64,000 nt of DNA. Source: Gammaproteobacteria bacterium (GTDB taxonomy: Bacteria; Pseudomonadota; Gammaproteobacteria; Xanthomonadales; Rhodanobacteraceae). Of this stretch, positions 16,024 through 25,290 are shown one piece after another. Location: NCBI GenBank assembly GCA_004295005.1, contig SHNG01000054.1, forward strand, positions 1-64,000, given 5' to 3'. Numbering within the stretch: the first letter of the stretch is position 1; every line of letters begins with the position of its first letter. Under the pieces are notes generated by a model. The model had not been told where the DNA came from and did no database searches. It was given only the letters and a program-made list of their open reading frames with translations. The translations under genes and the position numbers were made by a program.

Positions 16024-18167
16024 GAAGCGTACTTCTCAAGAAGCGCGAGCTGGGCACAGTGGGGTGCTTGCGGTCCTGGTGTTGCCCGAATGTAACTGCC
16101 GTCGGCTTGCAGATGCCAAGCCTGGGTATTGTCGGATAGGTAGTTCTGCAGTGCTTCCTCGTGGACCCGAGAGGCCAGCCTGGGGTCGCGGATCGGAAAG
16201 CAGGTCTCTACGCGACGCAGCAGGTTCCGGTAGAGCCAATCCGCGCTGGAGCACCAGGTCTCCGGATTGCCGTCGTTGTTGAACCAGTACACGCGGCTGT
16301 GTTCGAGAAACCTGCCGACAATCGAACGCACGCGGATGTTTTCGGAAACGCCGGGAATGCCCGGGCGCAGCGAACATGCGCCGCGCACGATGAGGTCGAT
16401 GCTGACGCCGGCGCATGAAGCGGCGTAGAGCGCACTGATCACCGAAGATTCGTTCAGCGCATTGATCTTCGCGATGATGCGGCCACGCTTGCCGGCGCGG
16501 GCGAATCCGGCTTCGCGTTCGATCTTTGCCATGAGCTGGCTGTGCAGGGTGAAAGGCGAGTGCAGGATCTGCTTGAGATTGATGACCGGACCCAGTCCGG
16601 AAAGCTGCATGAACAGCAGGTGGGCGTCTTCACCTATTTCCGGATCCGCGGTCATCAGGCCAAAATCGGTGTAGAGCCTTGACGTGATCTGATGGTAGTT
16701 TCCGGTGGAAAGATGCACATAACGGCGCAACTCTCCATTCTCCCGGCGCACGATCAACAGCATCTTGGCGTGCGTCTTGAAGCCAACCACGCCATAGACG
16801 ACCTGGACGCCAGCTTCCTGCAAACGGTCGGCAAGGCTCAGGTTGGCTTCCTCGTCGAAGCGGGCGCGCAGTTCGACGACGACGGTGACATCCTTGCCTG
16901 CGCGCGCGGCATCGATGAGGTAGTCGACCAGCACGGAATCATTGCCGGCGCGGTAGAGGGTTTGTTTGATGGCCAGCACGTCGGGGTCGACGCTTGCCTG
17001 CCTGACCAGTTCGCTGACCGTCGAAAACGACTCAAATGGATGGTGCAGCAGGATGTCCTGTTTGCGGATGGCAGCAAACAGGCTTTCACCCTCGACGTGG
17101 CTGCGACTTGTGCGCTGCACGAATTGCGGATACTTCAAATCCGGCCGGTCAATCTGGTCATAGATCGCAACGCTGCGATTCACGTTGACAGGACCGTCGC
17201 ACAGGTAAACGTCTGCATCGCCGAGTTCGAAATTCTGCTCAAGCAGGCTGGTGATGGCACGAGGGCAGTTGGCGCCGATTTCCAGGCGCACTGCTTTCGC
17301 GTAGCCGCGGCCACGCAACTCGTCGCGCACGGCAAGGGCCAGATCGTTGACCTCATCCTCTTCCACGAAAAGCTCGCTGTTGCGCGTAACCCGGAACTGG
17401 TAGGAGCCTTTCACCTGCATGCCGGGAAACAGTTCATCCATGAACTCGTGCAACAAATCGGAAAGGAACACAAAGTCGATGCTGGAATCCGAAACCTGGT
17501 CCGGAAGCCGAATGATTCTTGGCAGGGAGCGTGGTGCGCGCAACAGGGCCATGTGGCCTTCGCGTCCGAAGGCATCCTTGCCGGACAGCACTACGGCAAG
17601 AGTCAGGCTCTTGTTGAGGATGCGCGGAAAGGGATGCGCGGGATCAAGTCCAAGCGGTGAAAGTACCGGCAGGACTTCCTGCCGGAAATAGCCGTGCAAC
17701 CAGTTCCGTTGCTTGGCGGTCCAGGATTTGCGAAAGAGGAATCGAATGCCTTCGCGCTCCAGTTCCGGCAGTAAGGTGCGGTTCCAGAATGCGTACTGCT
17801 TCTCGACCAGCGCCATTGCGCGGCTTCGGATCTGCGCAAGAACCTCACTGATTGCCAGCGCATCTGCGCGTGGATAGGTTTCACCGAACGCAAGCTGATG
17901 CTTGAGGATGGCGACACGCACTTCGAAGAACTCGTCGAGGTTGGTACACGAGATGCAAAGGAAACGCAGTCGTTCGAGCAGCGGATTGCTGGCGTCTTCG
18001 GCCTGGGCCATGACCCGGAAGTTGAACTCGAGCTGGGCCAACTCACGATTCAGGTAGAGGGTGGGATCGCTGAATTCGGGGTGCGTCTCCGGGGCGGCTT
18101 CGATACCATGCGCGGTGACTCCTGCCTCCGTGCCCTTGCCCGAGGCGTCATCCAGCGGGAGGTTCAT
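16020..18167 (-). CDS. ppk1: Polyphosphate kinase 1
   Basis: Polymerises the gamma phosphate of ATP into polyphosphate, at the inner membrane. The 715 residues begin at MNLPLDDASGKG, where GAGG precedes the ATG; longer starts run into the phoR gene. Domain order fits PPK1: N-domain (LNRELAQLEFNFRVMAQ), head domain (FPRILNKSLTLAVVL), then two phospholipase-D-like catalytic domains. The phosphorylated His lies in RRYVHLSTGNYH, and the second His in FLEHSRVYWFNN. The gene overlaps phoR by 20 bases and ppx by 4 bases. Placement behind phoB-phoR makes phosphate-starvation induction likely, though no PHO box was verified. Confidence 0.96.
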   Translation of the reverse strand: MNLPLDDASGKGTEAGVTAHGIEAAPETHPEFSDPTLYLNRELAQLEFNFRVMAQAEDASNPLLERLRFLCISCTNLDEFFEVRVAILKHQLAFGETYPRADALAISEVLAQIRSRAMALVEKQYAFWNRTLLPELEREGIRFLFRKSWTAKQRNWLHGYFRQEVLPVLSPLGLDPAHPFPRILNKSLTLAVVLSGKDAFGREGHMALLRAPRSLPRIIRLPDQVSDSSIDFVFLSDLLHEFMDELFPGMQVKGSYQFRVTRNSELFVEEDEVNDLALAVRDELRGRGYAKAVRLEIGANCPRAITSLLEQNFELGDADVYLCDGPVNVNRSVAIYDQIDRPDLKYPQFVQRTSRSHVEGESLFAAIRKQDILLHHPFESFSTVSELVRQASVDPDVLAIKQTLYRAGNDSVLVDYLIDAARAGKDVTVVVELRARFDEEANLSLADRLQEAGVQVVYGVVGFKTHAKMLLIVRRENGELRRYVHLSTGNYHQITSRLYTDFGLMTADPEIGEDAHLLFMQLSGLGPVINLKQILHSPFTLHSQLMAKIEREAGFARAGKRGRIIAKINALNESSVISALYAASCAGVSIDLIVRGACSLRPGIPGVSENIRVRSIVGRFLEHSRVYWFNNDGNPETWCSSADWLYRNLLRRVETCFPIRDPRLASRVHEEALQNYLSDNTQAWHLQADGSYIRATPGPQAPHCAQLALLEKYAS

Positions 18168-19233
18168 CTCGGTAATCCTCAATCTGTTTCGCAGGGGACA
18201 ATAGTCGCTCGGAACCGAACACGCAGGTAAAGCTGCTGCCGCTTCCAGGCTGGCTCTCGATTTCCAGATGCGCATCATGCAACTGAAGGACGTGCTTGAC
18301 TATGGACAGTCCCAGCCCGGTGCCGCCGGTTTCCCGCGAACGGCTTGTGGAAACCCGATAGAAGCGCTCGGTCAGGCGCGGCAAATGCTGCGGCGAGATG
18401 CCATAGCCGGTGTCGGTGACGCGCAGGCGTCCAGCGTGTCGATCACTGGACCAGTTGATGTGAATCGAACCGCCAATGGGGGTGTAGCGGACCGCATTGC
18501 TGACCAGGTTCGAGAAGGCGCTGTAGAGGTCGCGCGACGAGCCTTCGAGGTCGCGATCACTGTCGCGACTTGCGGTGACGGTGTGGCGTCCCTGGCTCAG
18601 TCCCTCCGCATCCCGTTTCAGAGCATTGATCATCGGCTCCATGGGCACCCGTGCGCGCGGCAGGACCACTTCGGCATCGAGGCGTGAAAGGGTGAGCAGG
18701 TCTTCCACGATCTGCGTCATGCGTCGTGACTGGCTGCGCAGTTCACGGATGATCGACTCGTATTCGGGAATCTGTTCAGGCTCGATGAAGTCGAGGTAGC
18801 CGTGCACAACGGTCAGTGGCGTGCGCAGTTCGTGCGAGACATTGGCAATGAAATCCCGTCGCATCTGCTCAAGGCGCAGGACCTGGCTGACATCCCTTGC
18901 GAGCAGGAGCGCGGAATCCTCGTCGTAGGGAATGAGATGCAGGTTGAGATGCATCGATTCATTGGTCGGGGAAGTGACGCTGGCCAGGACATCCGCGCCT
19001 CCCCGACTGATCCATTCCTCCAATCCCGGAATCGACACCACGGTAGTCAGCGGCTGGTTCAATGCGTCTGGATAGGCAAGCCCGAAAATGCTGCCGGCTG
19101 CGGGATTGAACCAGCGGATGCGATGGGCGCCGTCAATGGCGATCATGGCATCCGGAAGGGCCGCTGCGGCATCACGGAATGCGCGTAGAAGCCCCACCAG
19201 GTGGGAACGACGATGTGCCGAAGGGCGCGTCAC
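18148..19233 (-). CDS. phoR: Phosphate-regulon sensor kinase PhoR lacking membrane segments
   Basis: Histidine kinase partner of PhoB. The 361 residues comprise a PAS domain (about 15-120, LPDAMIAIDGAHRIRWFNPA), a dimerisation/phosphoacceptor domain (FIANVSHELRTPLTVVHGYL, His near residue 137) and an ATPase domain (NLVSNAVRYTPIGG, DTGYGIS, GGTGLGLSIVKH). GTG start overlaps the phoB stop (GTGA). E. coli PhoR has about 80 more N-terminal residues with membrane segments. Here the protein starts at the equivalent of the segment just before PAS and I see no hydrophobic helix. It may be soluble or held by PhoU/Pst contacts. Confidence 0.9.
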   Translation of the reverse strand: MTRPSAHRRSHLVGLLRAFRDAAAALPDAMIAIDGAHRIRWFNPAAGSIFGLAYPDALNQPLTTVVSIPGLEEWISRGGADVLASVTSPTNESMHLNLHLIPYDEDSALLLARDVSQVLRLEQMRRDFIANVSHELRTPLTVVHGYLDFIEPEQIPEYESIIRELRSQSRRMTQIVEDLLTLSRLDAEVVLPRARVPMEPMINALKRDAEGLSQGRHTVTASRDSDRDLEGSSRDLYSAFSNLVSNAVRYTPIGGSIHINWSSDRHAGRLRVTDTGYGISPQHLPRLTERFYRVSTSRSRETGGTGLGLSIVKHVLQLHDAHLEIESQPGSGSSFTCVFGSERLLSPAKQIEDYRDEPPAG

Positions 19234-19919
19234 GTGGTGGCTGAAAACCGGTAGCCGGCGCCGCGCACGGTTTGCACGAGGCCTTCCATGCCGAACGGAG
19301 TCAGGGTAAGTCGCAAGCGACGAATATGCACGTCGACCGTGCGTTCCTCGACGTAGACACCGCCGCCCCAGACGTGATCAAGCAATTGGCTGCGCGAATA
19401 GACCCGCTCCGGATGGGTCATGAAGAAGTGCAACAGCCTGTACTCGGTCGGCCCTATGGACACGGATTGATCGCCAGCGAAGACCCGATGCGCTCCACAA
19501 TCCATGCGCAGTCCGGCGATTTCGATGACGCCGTCCGCATCCTCGCCGTGGGTGCGCCGCATGACGGCGCGGATGCGTGCAATCAGCTCGCGCGCCGAGA
19601 AGGGTTTCACCACATAGTCATCGACGCCGGCATCGAAGCCGTTGACGCGGTCAGGTTCCTCACCACGTGCTGTCAGCATGATGATGGGCACCTCGCGGGT
19701 CAGCTCTTCCTTTCGAAGCATCCGGGCAAGTTCTATTCCGCTCATGCCGGGCAACATCCAGTCCAGCAGAATGAGGTCAGGCACCTGGTCGCCAATCACG
19801 GTCTTGGCGGCGCGGGCGTCACCGGCGTGAAGGGTTTGCATGCCTGCCTTGCGCAAGGCAAACGCGACCATGTCGCGGATGGCGGGCTCGTCTTCGACGA
19901 TAAGTACTCGCTTTTGCAC
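19230..19919 (-). CDS. phoB: Phosphate-regulon response regulator PhoB
   Basis: A transcription factor that binds PHO boxes when phosphorylated. It is 229 residues from the GTG start at 19919, the same length as E. coli PhoB. The receiver domain begins KRVLIVEDEPAIRDMV, with phosphoacceptor Asp in LILLDWMLPG and Lys in DYVVKPFS. The winged-helix domain ends VYVEERTVDVHIRRLR ... TVRGAGYRF. A longer GTG start (19958) is possible but adds residues not found in the family. It is followed, with 4-base overlaps, by phoR and then ppk1-ppx. Upstream, 44 bases away on the same strand, is bepA. Confidence 0.95.
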   Translation of the reverse strand: MQKRVLIVEDEPAIRDMVAFALRKAGMQTLHAGDARAAKTVIGDQVPDLILLDWMLPGMSGIELARMLRKEELTREVPIIMLTARGEEPDRVNGFDAGVDDYVVKPFSARELIARIRAVMRRTHGEDADGVIEIAGLRMDCGAHRVFAGDQSVSIGPTEYRLLHFFMTHPERVYSRSQLLDHVWGGGVYVEERTVDVHIRRLRLTLTPFGMEGLVQTVRGAGYRFSATT

Positions 19920-19963
19920 GGGTTCTCGGAAAAATGGAGCGTTGTGGGGCTCCTGCACGGGCG

Positions 19964-21652
19964 CTATTGCAACGGAGCAATGTTACGGCGGCGTGACAAG
20001 TCAAGGCATTGTTGTTGCGGACACAGGGAAAGCTGGGCGTTTTCGCGGGCCCCATCCGCATCGGGCTGGCGGCGCTCGCTCTTGCGGATGTCGAGCACCG
20101 CTGGAGTCATGGCGGTAATGCGTGCCTCCACGCGGGCGCGCTGGTAGTAGGTCAATTCCGGCTTGCTGGACAGAGCCTTCAACTGGTTCAGGGCATCTTC
20201 GACCCGGCCATTCAGATACGCCCACTCGGCATAGGCTTCCGCGGCTCGAATCGGTTCGCCGGCAAGTTCACTGGCGCGTGCAAAGCTGTGCTGGAGTTCC
20301 GGATCGTCGGCGTAGCGGCCAATCAAGGGGCGCAGCAGATCCTGCGCTCGCCGCGCGGATTCGGACTCTTCGCGGGCAAGCAATGCATCGGTATAGGCAA
20401 GGACAATGGCTCGGTTGCCCGGGTAGTTGGTGTTCAGCCGCTGGTAACGGGAAAAAGCGCTGTCCTTTTGGCCGGCCTGGTCCTCTGCATGGGCGAGCCC
20501 AAGCATGAAGGTCAGGTTGTCCGGGAAGTCCTCGGTCAGGTGTTTGAACTCGGCGATGGCGGTTCGCGGTTGGCGTGCACGCACCAGTGCCAGGGCATGA
20601 CCGTACCGATTGGCCACGGATGGCCGAGCTTCCCGTTCCAGTTCATCGGAGTAGTAGCGCAGTATCGAGTTGGCGGAGTCGGCGGCAAGCGTGCGTGCGC
20701 GCTCCTTCATCAGCACGAAGGCATTTGCATCTGCTGCACCGGGTACGGACCCTTCGGTGTCGCGTTTGCTGGCCGCACCGGGAAAGGAAAGATCAAGTCC
20801 CGAATGACCTGGCAGAACGGCCTTGGTTGGCTGATTCAGGGCAATTGCCCCTCGAAGGGGCTGAGACTTGTGCAACTGGACTGCGCGGGCCTTGGCATCG
20901 GCAATTCGATTGACATCCACCGGGTGGGTGCGCAGGAATTCTGGAACGTCCACGCCGTTGACGCGCATGACTCGTTGCATGGTGGCGAATGTCTCGGCCA
21001 TGGCCAGCGGTTCATAGCCCGCGCGGGTGAGCGTCTGGATACCGACCCGATCGGCCTCGATTTCATCGTAGCGCGTGAAATTGATGGCGCGCTGTTGGAT
21101 CAGGGAAATGCCACTCATCAACGCCGCCTGGCTGGCATCATCACTGCGACCGGCGCTGGCGACCAAGGCACCCAGCATGGCAAGCGCAATCGGGATGGTG
21201 CTTTTCTTGGAATCCTCGAAGGCGCGCAGCAGGTGCTGTTGGGTGACATGGGCAATTTCATGGGCGATGACCGCGGCGAGCTCGTCCTCGCTGGACATGG
21301 CATTGATCAGGCCGACGTTTACGCCGATGTATCCGCCGGGAGCGGCAAAGGCGTTGATGTCGTTGCTGCGAACCACGAAGAAGGTGAATTCCAGGTCCGG
21401 GCGGTCACTGTAGGAAACCAGCCGGTAACCGAGGTCCTGCAGGTAGTCGCTGACAAGCGGGTCATCCAGGACATAGTTGTAGGCGCGCATTTCGTGGAGC
21501 ATCGATGCTCCGTAGGCCTTCATTTCCCGTGGCGACATGGCTGACGCAGCGGAACTGCCTATGTCGGGCAGTTTCACCGCCGTTTCCTGGGCGCCGGCCA
21601 ACCCCGTGCATGCAGTGGCCAGGATCAGGCCCAGCCAGTTGAATTTGCGCAT
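19964..21652 (-). CDS. bepA: Periplasmic M48 metalloprotease/chaperone, BepA-like
   Basis: Assists assembly or degradation of outer-membrane proteins such as LptD. It is 562 residues with a signal peptide (LGLILATACTGLAGA). The M48 peptidase domain holds the zinc motif HEIAH in AAVIAHEIAHVTQQH near residue 130 and the third ligand in YDEIEADRVGI. TPR-like helices fill about residues 300-520. The last 40 or so residues (SERRQPDADGARENAQ onward) are polar, look like a non-conserved extension, and make it longer than E. coli BepA (487). The spacing of 44 bases to phoB on the same strand suggests possible read-through into the pho genes. Confidence 0.9.
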   Translation of the reverse strand: MRKFNWLGLILATACTGLAGAQETAVKLPDIGSSAASAMSPREMKAYGASMLHEMRAYNYVLDDPLVSDYLQDLGYRLVSYSDRPDLEFTFFVVRSNDINAFAAPGGYIGVNVGLINAMSSEDELAAVIAHEIAHVTQQHLLRAFEDSKKSTIPIALAMLGALVASAGRSDDASQAALMSGISLIQQRAINFTRYDEIEADRVGIQTLTRAGYEPLAMAETFATMQRVMRVNGVDVPEFLRTHPVDVNRIADAKARAVQLHKSQPLRGAIALNQPTKAVLPGHSGLDLSFPGAASKRDTEGSVPGAADANAFVLMKERARTLAADSANSILRYYSDELEREARPSVANRYGHALALVRARQPRTAIAEFKHLTEDFPDNLTFMLGLAHAEDQAGQKDSAFSRYQRLNTNYPGNRAIVLAYTDALLAREESESARRAQDLLRPLIGRYADDPELQHSFARASELAGEPIRAAEAYAEWAYLNGRVEDALNQLKALSSKPELTYYQRARVEARITAMTPAVLDIRKSERRQPDADGARENAQLSLCPQQQCLDLSRRRNIAPLQ

Positions 21653-21781
21653 GGCTTGTGAACTCCGCGAGGCAGCACCATGTGCAGTGTAATGGGCAAT
21701 TGCTTAAGCTTGCGTGATGTTGCCGGTGGAGGCTGCCCTGAGCCGGAACTGCCCACGATCTTCAAGTCTGGAGTCATTCAC

Positions 21782-22030
21782 ATGCCCGTTGTCGAGATGT
21801 ACACCACAGCCATTTGCCCGTATTGCGTGGCCGCGAAGAACCTGCTCAAGCAGAAGGGGTTCAACTACACCGAATTTCGCGTGGATACCGATCCTTCGCG
21901 ATTCGAGGAGATGCTGGCGCGGTCGGGTGGTCGGCGCTCGGTTCCGCAGATTTTCATCAATTCAAGCCACATCGGTGGTTTCGATGACCTGGTGGCGGCG
22001 GATCGTGGTGGGAAGCTGGAAAACCTCTGA
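21782..22030 (+). CDS. grxC: Glutaredoxin 3 (GrxC)
   Basis: A small dithiol glutaredoxin of 82 residues, reducing disulfides with glutathione in the cytoplasm. The active site CPYC lies in YTTAICPYCVAAK at residues 11-14. The cis-proline (RSVPQIFI) and the GGFDDL glutathione-binding motif are present. The start MPVVEMYTT is supported by GGAG nine bases upstream. A longer in-frame extension to 21680 has no such signal and is not part of the fold. It runs divergently from bepA and converges on the exported unknown at 22058. Confidence 0.93.
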   Translation: MPVVEMYTTAICPYCVAAKNLLKQKGFNYTEFRVDTDPSRFEEMLARSGGRRSVPQIFINSSHIGGFDDLVAADRGGKLENL

Positions 22031-22057
22031 AAGCACACGCATGCACTGCACCTTCCG

Positions 22058-23206
22058 TCATCGTGGCAGGCGAACCAGTCTCATGTTCTGACCTTCAGGG
22101 CTGCGGCCGATCAGCTGGTCCAGGCCAATCTTGTCGAAGTCGGCCAGCAAGTCGCTGCCATCCAGCAGGGAGCAGATGGTCGGCACGGCATGTCCACCAA
22201 CGTCTTCGAGGCGACACTGGAGCTCCGCGCCGTCACCTCTCGAGCGCAGGATGAAGTTGCCTGCACCGGAGGTGGCAACTTCGTTCATGTCGAACACGGT
22301 GGCTTGGCGTGATTCCTCGCCGATCAGGACCCATTGTCCTTTCCAGGCCGCACCGTTCGAATTGCCGTCGAAGGGAAGGCGCAGCAGGTCGAGCGATTGG
22401 ATCTGGATTCCCTCGCGTCCGTCGGCATATGGGCGAGTCAGCCATGCAGTAGCGCGGGATGGTGAAAGGAAATTCAAGTCCAGTGTCAACGCAGCTTCCA
22501 CTTGCGGTGGCGTACCGACCGCTGAAAATGGCGAGTCGCCACCGAACATCCGCACCAGGGGAACGCGCGCAAGGGTTCCCGCAGCCCGGGCATTGCCGAA
22601 GTACCAGACCGCGTTGCCCGCCTCATAACTGAGCAAGGTCACCGCAAGGGTTTCTCCCTGCTGTTCGATGGACAGTCCGCTGCCTGCAAGAAAGGCACGG
22701 TCGGCATTGGATACCGACCACCAGAATCCGCTCTCGGGGCGAAAACTCGAACCGCGCCACCCCGCACGCAAGAGGTTGAATGCGATCAGTTCACTGAATC
22801 CGTTGTCGCGGGCCAGGTAGAAGCGCACTTCGTAGACACCAACCGGCATCTGCTTCTGGCCCGCCTCGCGCGATGGATTGAACCGGAGCGACAACGGCGT
22901 TGGCGTTGCCACGCAATCGTGTCGCGTGCTGCGCAATTCAACGTCGATGTGCCAATCGACCATGGACGTGCGCAGCAGTTGCGGCAGGCAACTGTCTGGC
23001 CATTCAGCGCTGACGACCAGATCCGGTGGAAGGGCGGGGATGTCACTTTGGGCACTGACCAGCTCAAGCCGGAACCCGGGTTGCCACCCGCTTGCGGAGT
23101 CATCGACGGAGGCGCCGAGCGCGGCAGCACTCATTGCGGATATGGCTGCGACGAAGTACCGCAACATCTTGCTTCGCGGATTTCCGGTTGTGCGGCTGAT
23201 CATCAT
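22058..23206 (-). CDS. Exported protein of unknown function (382 aa)
   Basis: Not recognised. The N-terminus (MMISRTTGNPRSKMLRYFVAAI) gives a signal peptide with cleavage near SAAALGA; an internal start MLRYFVAAISAM at 23167 is equally possible. The mature part is about 350 residues, rich in Trp, Arg and Leu with alternating hydrophobic residues, suggesting beta structure. Motifs include WRGSSFRPESGFWWSVSNAD, GNAVWYFGNARAAG and GQWVLIGEE. No catalytic motif or lipobox is visible. It is transcribed divergently from the isocitrate dehydrogenase gene with 57 bases between starts. Confidence 0.6.
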   Translation of the reverse strand: MMISRTTGNPRSKMLRYFVAAISAMSAAALGASVDDSASGWQPGFRLELVSAQSDIPALPPDLVVSAEWPDSCLPQLLRTSMVDWHIDVELRSTRHDCVATPTPLSLRFNPSREAGQKQMPVGVYEVRFYLARDNGFSELIAFNLLRAGWRGSSFRPESGFWWSVSNADRAFLAGSGLSIEQQGETLAVTLLSYEAGNAVWYFGNARAAGTLARVPLVRMFGGDSPFSAVGTPPQVEAALTLDLNFLSPSRATAWLTRPYADGREGIQIQSLDLLRLPFDGNSNGAAWKGQWVLIGEESRQATVFDMNEVATSGAGNFILRSRGDGAELQCRLEDVGGHAVPTICSLLDGSDLLADFDKIGLDQLIGRSPEGQNMRLVRLPR

Positions 23207-23263
23207 TCTCGGATAATGCGCGCCCTTTGCTGAATGCGGCAAGTCCAAACTGTGGAGATGGTG

Positions 23264-24268
23264 ATGGGCAGGACAATTGCGGTGATCCGCGGCGATGGAA
23301 TCGGGCCGGAAATCATGGTGTCCGCGATTCGCGTGCTTGATGCGCTCGATATCGGTCTTGAATACGAGTTTGTCGAAGCCGGCGTCGCTGCCCACCAGGC
23401 AACAGGGGAGCTGCTCCCCGCCGCCACCCTGGAGACCATCGCCCGTCACAAGGTCGCGCTCAAGGGGCCGTTGATGACGCCGGTCGGCGGCGGATTCAGT
23501 TCGATCAATGTGCAATTGCGCAAGCATTTCGACCTCTATGCCAACGTGCGCCCGGTCATCACCTTCCCGGATACCAAGGCGCGCTACCAGGATATCGACC
23601 TCATCACCGTGCGCGAGAATACGGAAGGTGCCTATTCGGCCGAGGGGCAGACCGTTTCAGAGGATGGCGAGATAGCCCTGTCGATGGTCCGCAATACGCG
23701 ACACGGTTGCGAGCGCATCGTTCGCTACGCCTTCGAACTGGCACGCAGGCAACGTCGGCGCAAGATCACGGCGGTTCACAAGGCCAACATCATGAAGACC
23801 ACCTCGGGGATGTTCCTCAAGGTTGCGCGTGAAGTGGCTGCGGAATATCCCGACATCGCGTTCAACGAGATGATCGTGGACAACACCTGCATGCAATTGG
23901 TGATGAATCCGCACCAGTTCGATGTCATCGTCACCACCAACCTGTTCGGCGACATCATTTCGGATCTGTGTGCCGGCCTGGTGGGTGGCTTGGGGCTGGC
24001 GCCGGGTGCAAACATCGGCAGCGAGATTGCGATCTTCGAAGCCGTGCATGGCTCAGCGCCTGACATCGCCGGCAAGGGTGTAGCCAATCCCTGCGCGCTG
24101 CTGCTGGGTGCCGCGCAGATGCTCAGCCACATGGGGCTTGAGGATGCCGCAATCCGGGTGCGCAGTGCCATTCGCGAGACTCTCGATGCGCGTGACAACA
24201 CCACCCCGGACCTGGGTGGCAGCGGCACCACGTCTTCGTTTACCGACGCGCTGCTCAAGCGGCTGTAG
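23264..24268 (+). CDS. NAD-dependent isocitrate dehydrogenase
   Basis: Oxidative decarboxylation of isocitrate to 2-oxoglutarate. It is 334 residues, the short NAD-type family that includes IPMDH-like enzymes. Substrate-site features are SSINVQLRKHFDLYANVRPV with the Ser and Arg ligands, the Tyr in NTEGAYSAE, Lys in VHKANIMK, and metal Asp residues in NLFGDIISDL. The cofactor loop HGSAPDIAGKGVANP has Asp-Ile where NADP enzymes carry Lys-Tyr, which argues for NAD. 3-Isopropylmalate dehydrogenase is an alternative, but no leu genes are near. The start MGRTIAVIRGDG has GGAG six bases upstream; two earlier in-frame starts are too close to it. Confidence 0.88.
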   Translation: MGRTIAVIRGDGIGPEIMVSAIRVLDALDIGLEYEFVEAGVAAHQATGELLPAATLETIARHKVALKGPLMTPVGGGFSSINVQLRKHFDLYANVRPVITFPDTKARYQDIDLITVRENTEGAYSAEGQTVSEDGEIALSMVRNTRHGCERIVRYAFELARRQRRRKITAVHKANIMKTTSGMFLKVAREVAAEYPDIAFNEMIVDNTCMQLVMNPHQFDVIVTTNLFGDIISDLCAGLVGGLGLAPGANIGSEIAIFEAVHGSAPDIAGKGVANPCALLLGAAQMLSHMGLEDAAIRVRSAIRETLDARDNTTPDLGGSGTTSSFTDALLKRL

Positions 24269-24274
24269 GCTCTC

Positions 24275-25108
24275 TCACTCGATGCCGGCTTTTTGATGGT
24301 TGAGGAAGGCCAGCGAACTCTTGCCAGGCCGGCAGGCATGGCGAAGCGCACGGTGAACAAAGTCGCTGGCGCCAGCCACGGCATCTTCGAGAGACAGTTT
24401 GCGCGCAAGCCCGGCCGCAATTGCGGCAGACAGGGAGCAGCCGGTTCCGTGACCTTCCACGGCAATGCGCGGATGGCTGAACCAGCGCTCTCCCTTGATG
24501 CTCAGAAGCAAGTCGTCCACGGTCGGTCCGTTCAAATGGCCTGCCTTGAGGAGCACGGCATCTGTGCCCATTGCGCAGAGTGACTTGGCGCCTTCAAGCA
24601 TTTGCCTGCGCGTGCGCAGACGCCGGTTCAGCAACGCCTCGGCTTCAGGAATGTTCGGCGTCAAAAGATCGGCGCGTGGCAGCAAGTGGCGGGCAATTGC
24701 GTGTACCAGCTTGCCGCGGGCAAGGGATGCGCCACTGGTGGCAACCAGTACCGGATCCAGCACGACGGGAATCTCCGGGTGCTCGGCCAGGATCCGGGCG
24801 ATTGCCAGCGCAAGGGTGGGCGTACCAAGCATGCCGATCTTGATGGCTGCAACCGGAAAATCCTCCAGTACTGCCTGGATCTGCGAGAGTACGATGGTCC
24901 TGGGAAGCATCTGGATCGCGTAAACGCCGCTGGAATTCTGGGCTGTGACCGCGGTCAGGGCGCTCGCTCCGTGGACACCGAAGGCGGCGAAGCTGTGCAA
25001 GTCTGCCTGGATACCGGCGCCACCACCGGAATCGGAGCCGGCGATGGTCAGCACAATCGGTGGTGGTGTGGCCAACGAAGTTGATATGGGTCTGGATGTT
25101 GGTTTCAT
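24275..25108 (-). CDS. thiD: Hydroxymethylpyrimidine/phosphomethylpyrimidine kinase (ThiD)
   Basis: Phosphorylates HMP and HMP-phosphate in thiamine synthesis. It is 277 residues with a ribokinase-like fold. Motifs are [27 protein letters not shown] (in parts: [15 protein letters not shown] then [16 protein letters not shown]), [32 protein letters not shown] and the catalytic anion-hole [17 protein letters not shown]. The start [10 protein letters not shown] is the first Met close to the fold; a much longer frame upstream overlaps the opposing gene's leader. It converges on isocitrate dehydrogenase with a 6-base gap. No other thi genes are in the window. Confidence 0.93.
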   Translation of the reverse strand: MKPTSRPISTSLATPPPIVLTIAGSDSGGGAGIQADLHSFAAFGVHGASALTAVTAQNSSGVYAIQMLPRTIVLSQIQAVLEDFPVAAIKIGMLGTPTLALAIARILAEHPEIPVVLDPVLVATSGASLARGKLVHAIARHLLPRADLLTPNIPEAEALLNRRLRTRRQMLEGAKSLCAMGTDAVLLKAGHLNGPTVDDLLLSIKGERWFSHPRIAVEGHGTGCSLSAAIAAGLARKLSLEDAVAGASDFVHRALRHACRPGKSSLAFLNHQKAGIE

Positions 25109-25290
25109 GCAACAGAGGATCGAAGTTCGGGAGTGGCCAAGGGGATGGCCAACCCATGAAAAACCATGATATCTCGTGGATTGGGCGGCATTTCGGAAAG
25201 GATGTTGCGTACTTGACCCGCTGTTGCATTTACGCCAAAATTGCCACCGCAAGTAGAACACACCCTTCCTCCCACCGCAGCAACAGGGCA

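Noticed and set aside
24275..25290. Thiamine riboswitch upstream of thiD
   Set aside because: The leader of thiD shows no thi-box motifs and lies within the leader of the opposing gene.
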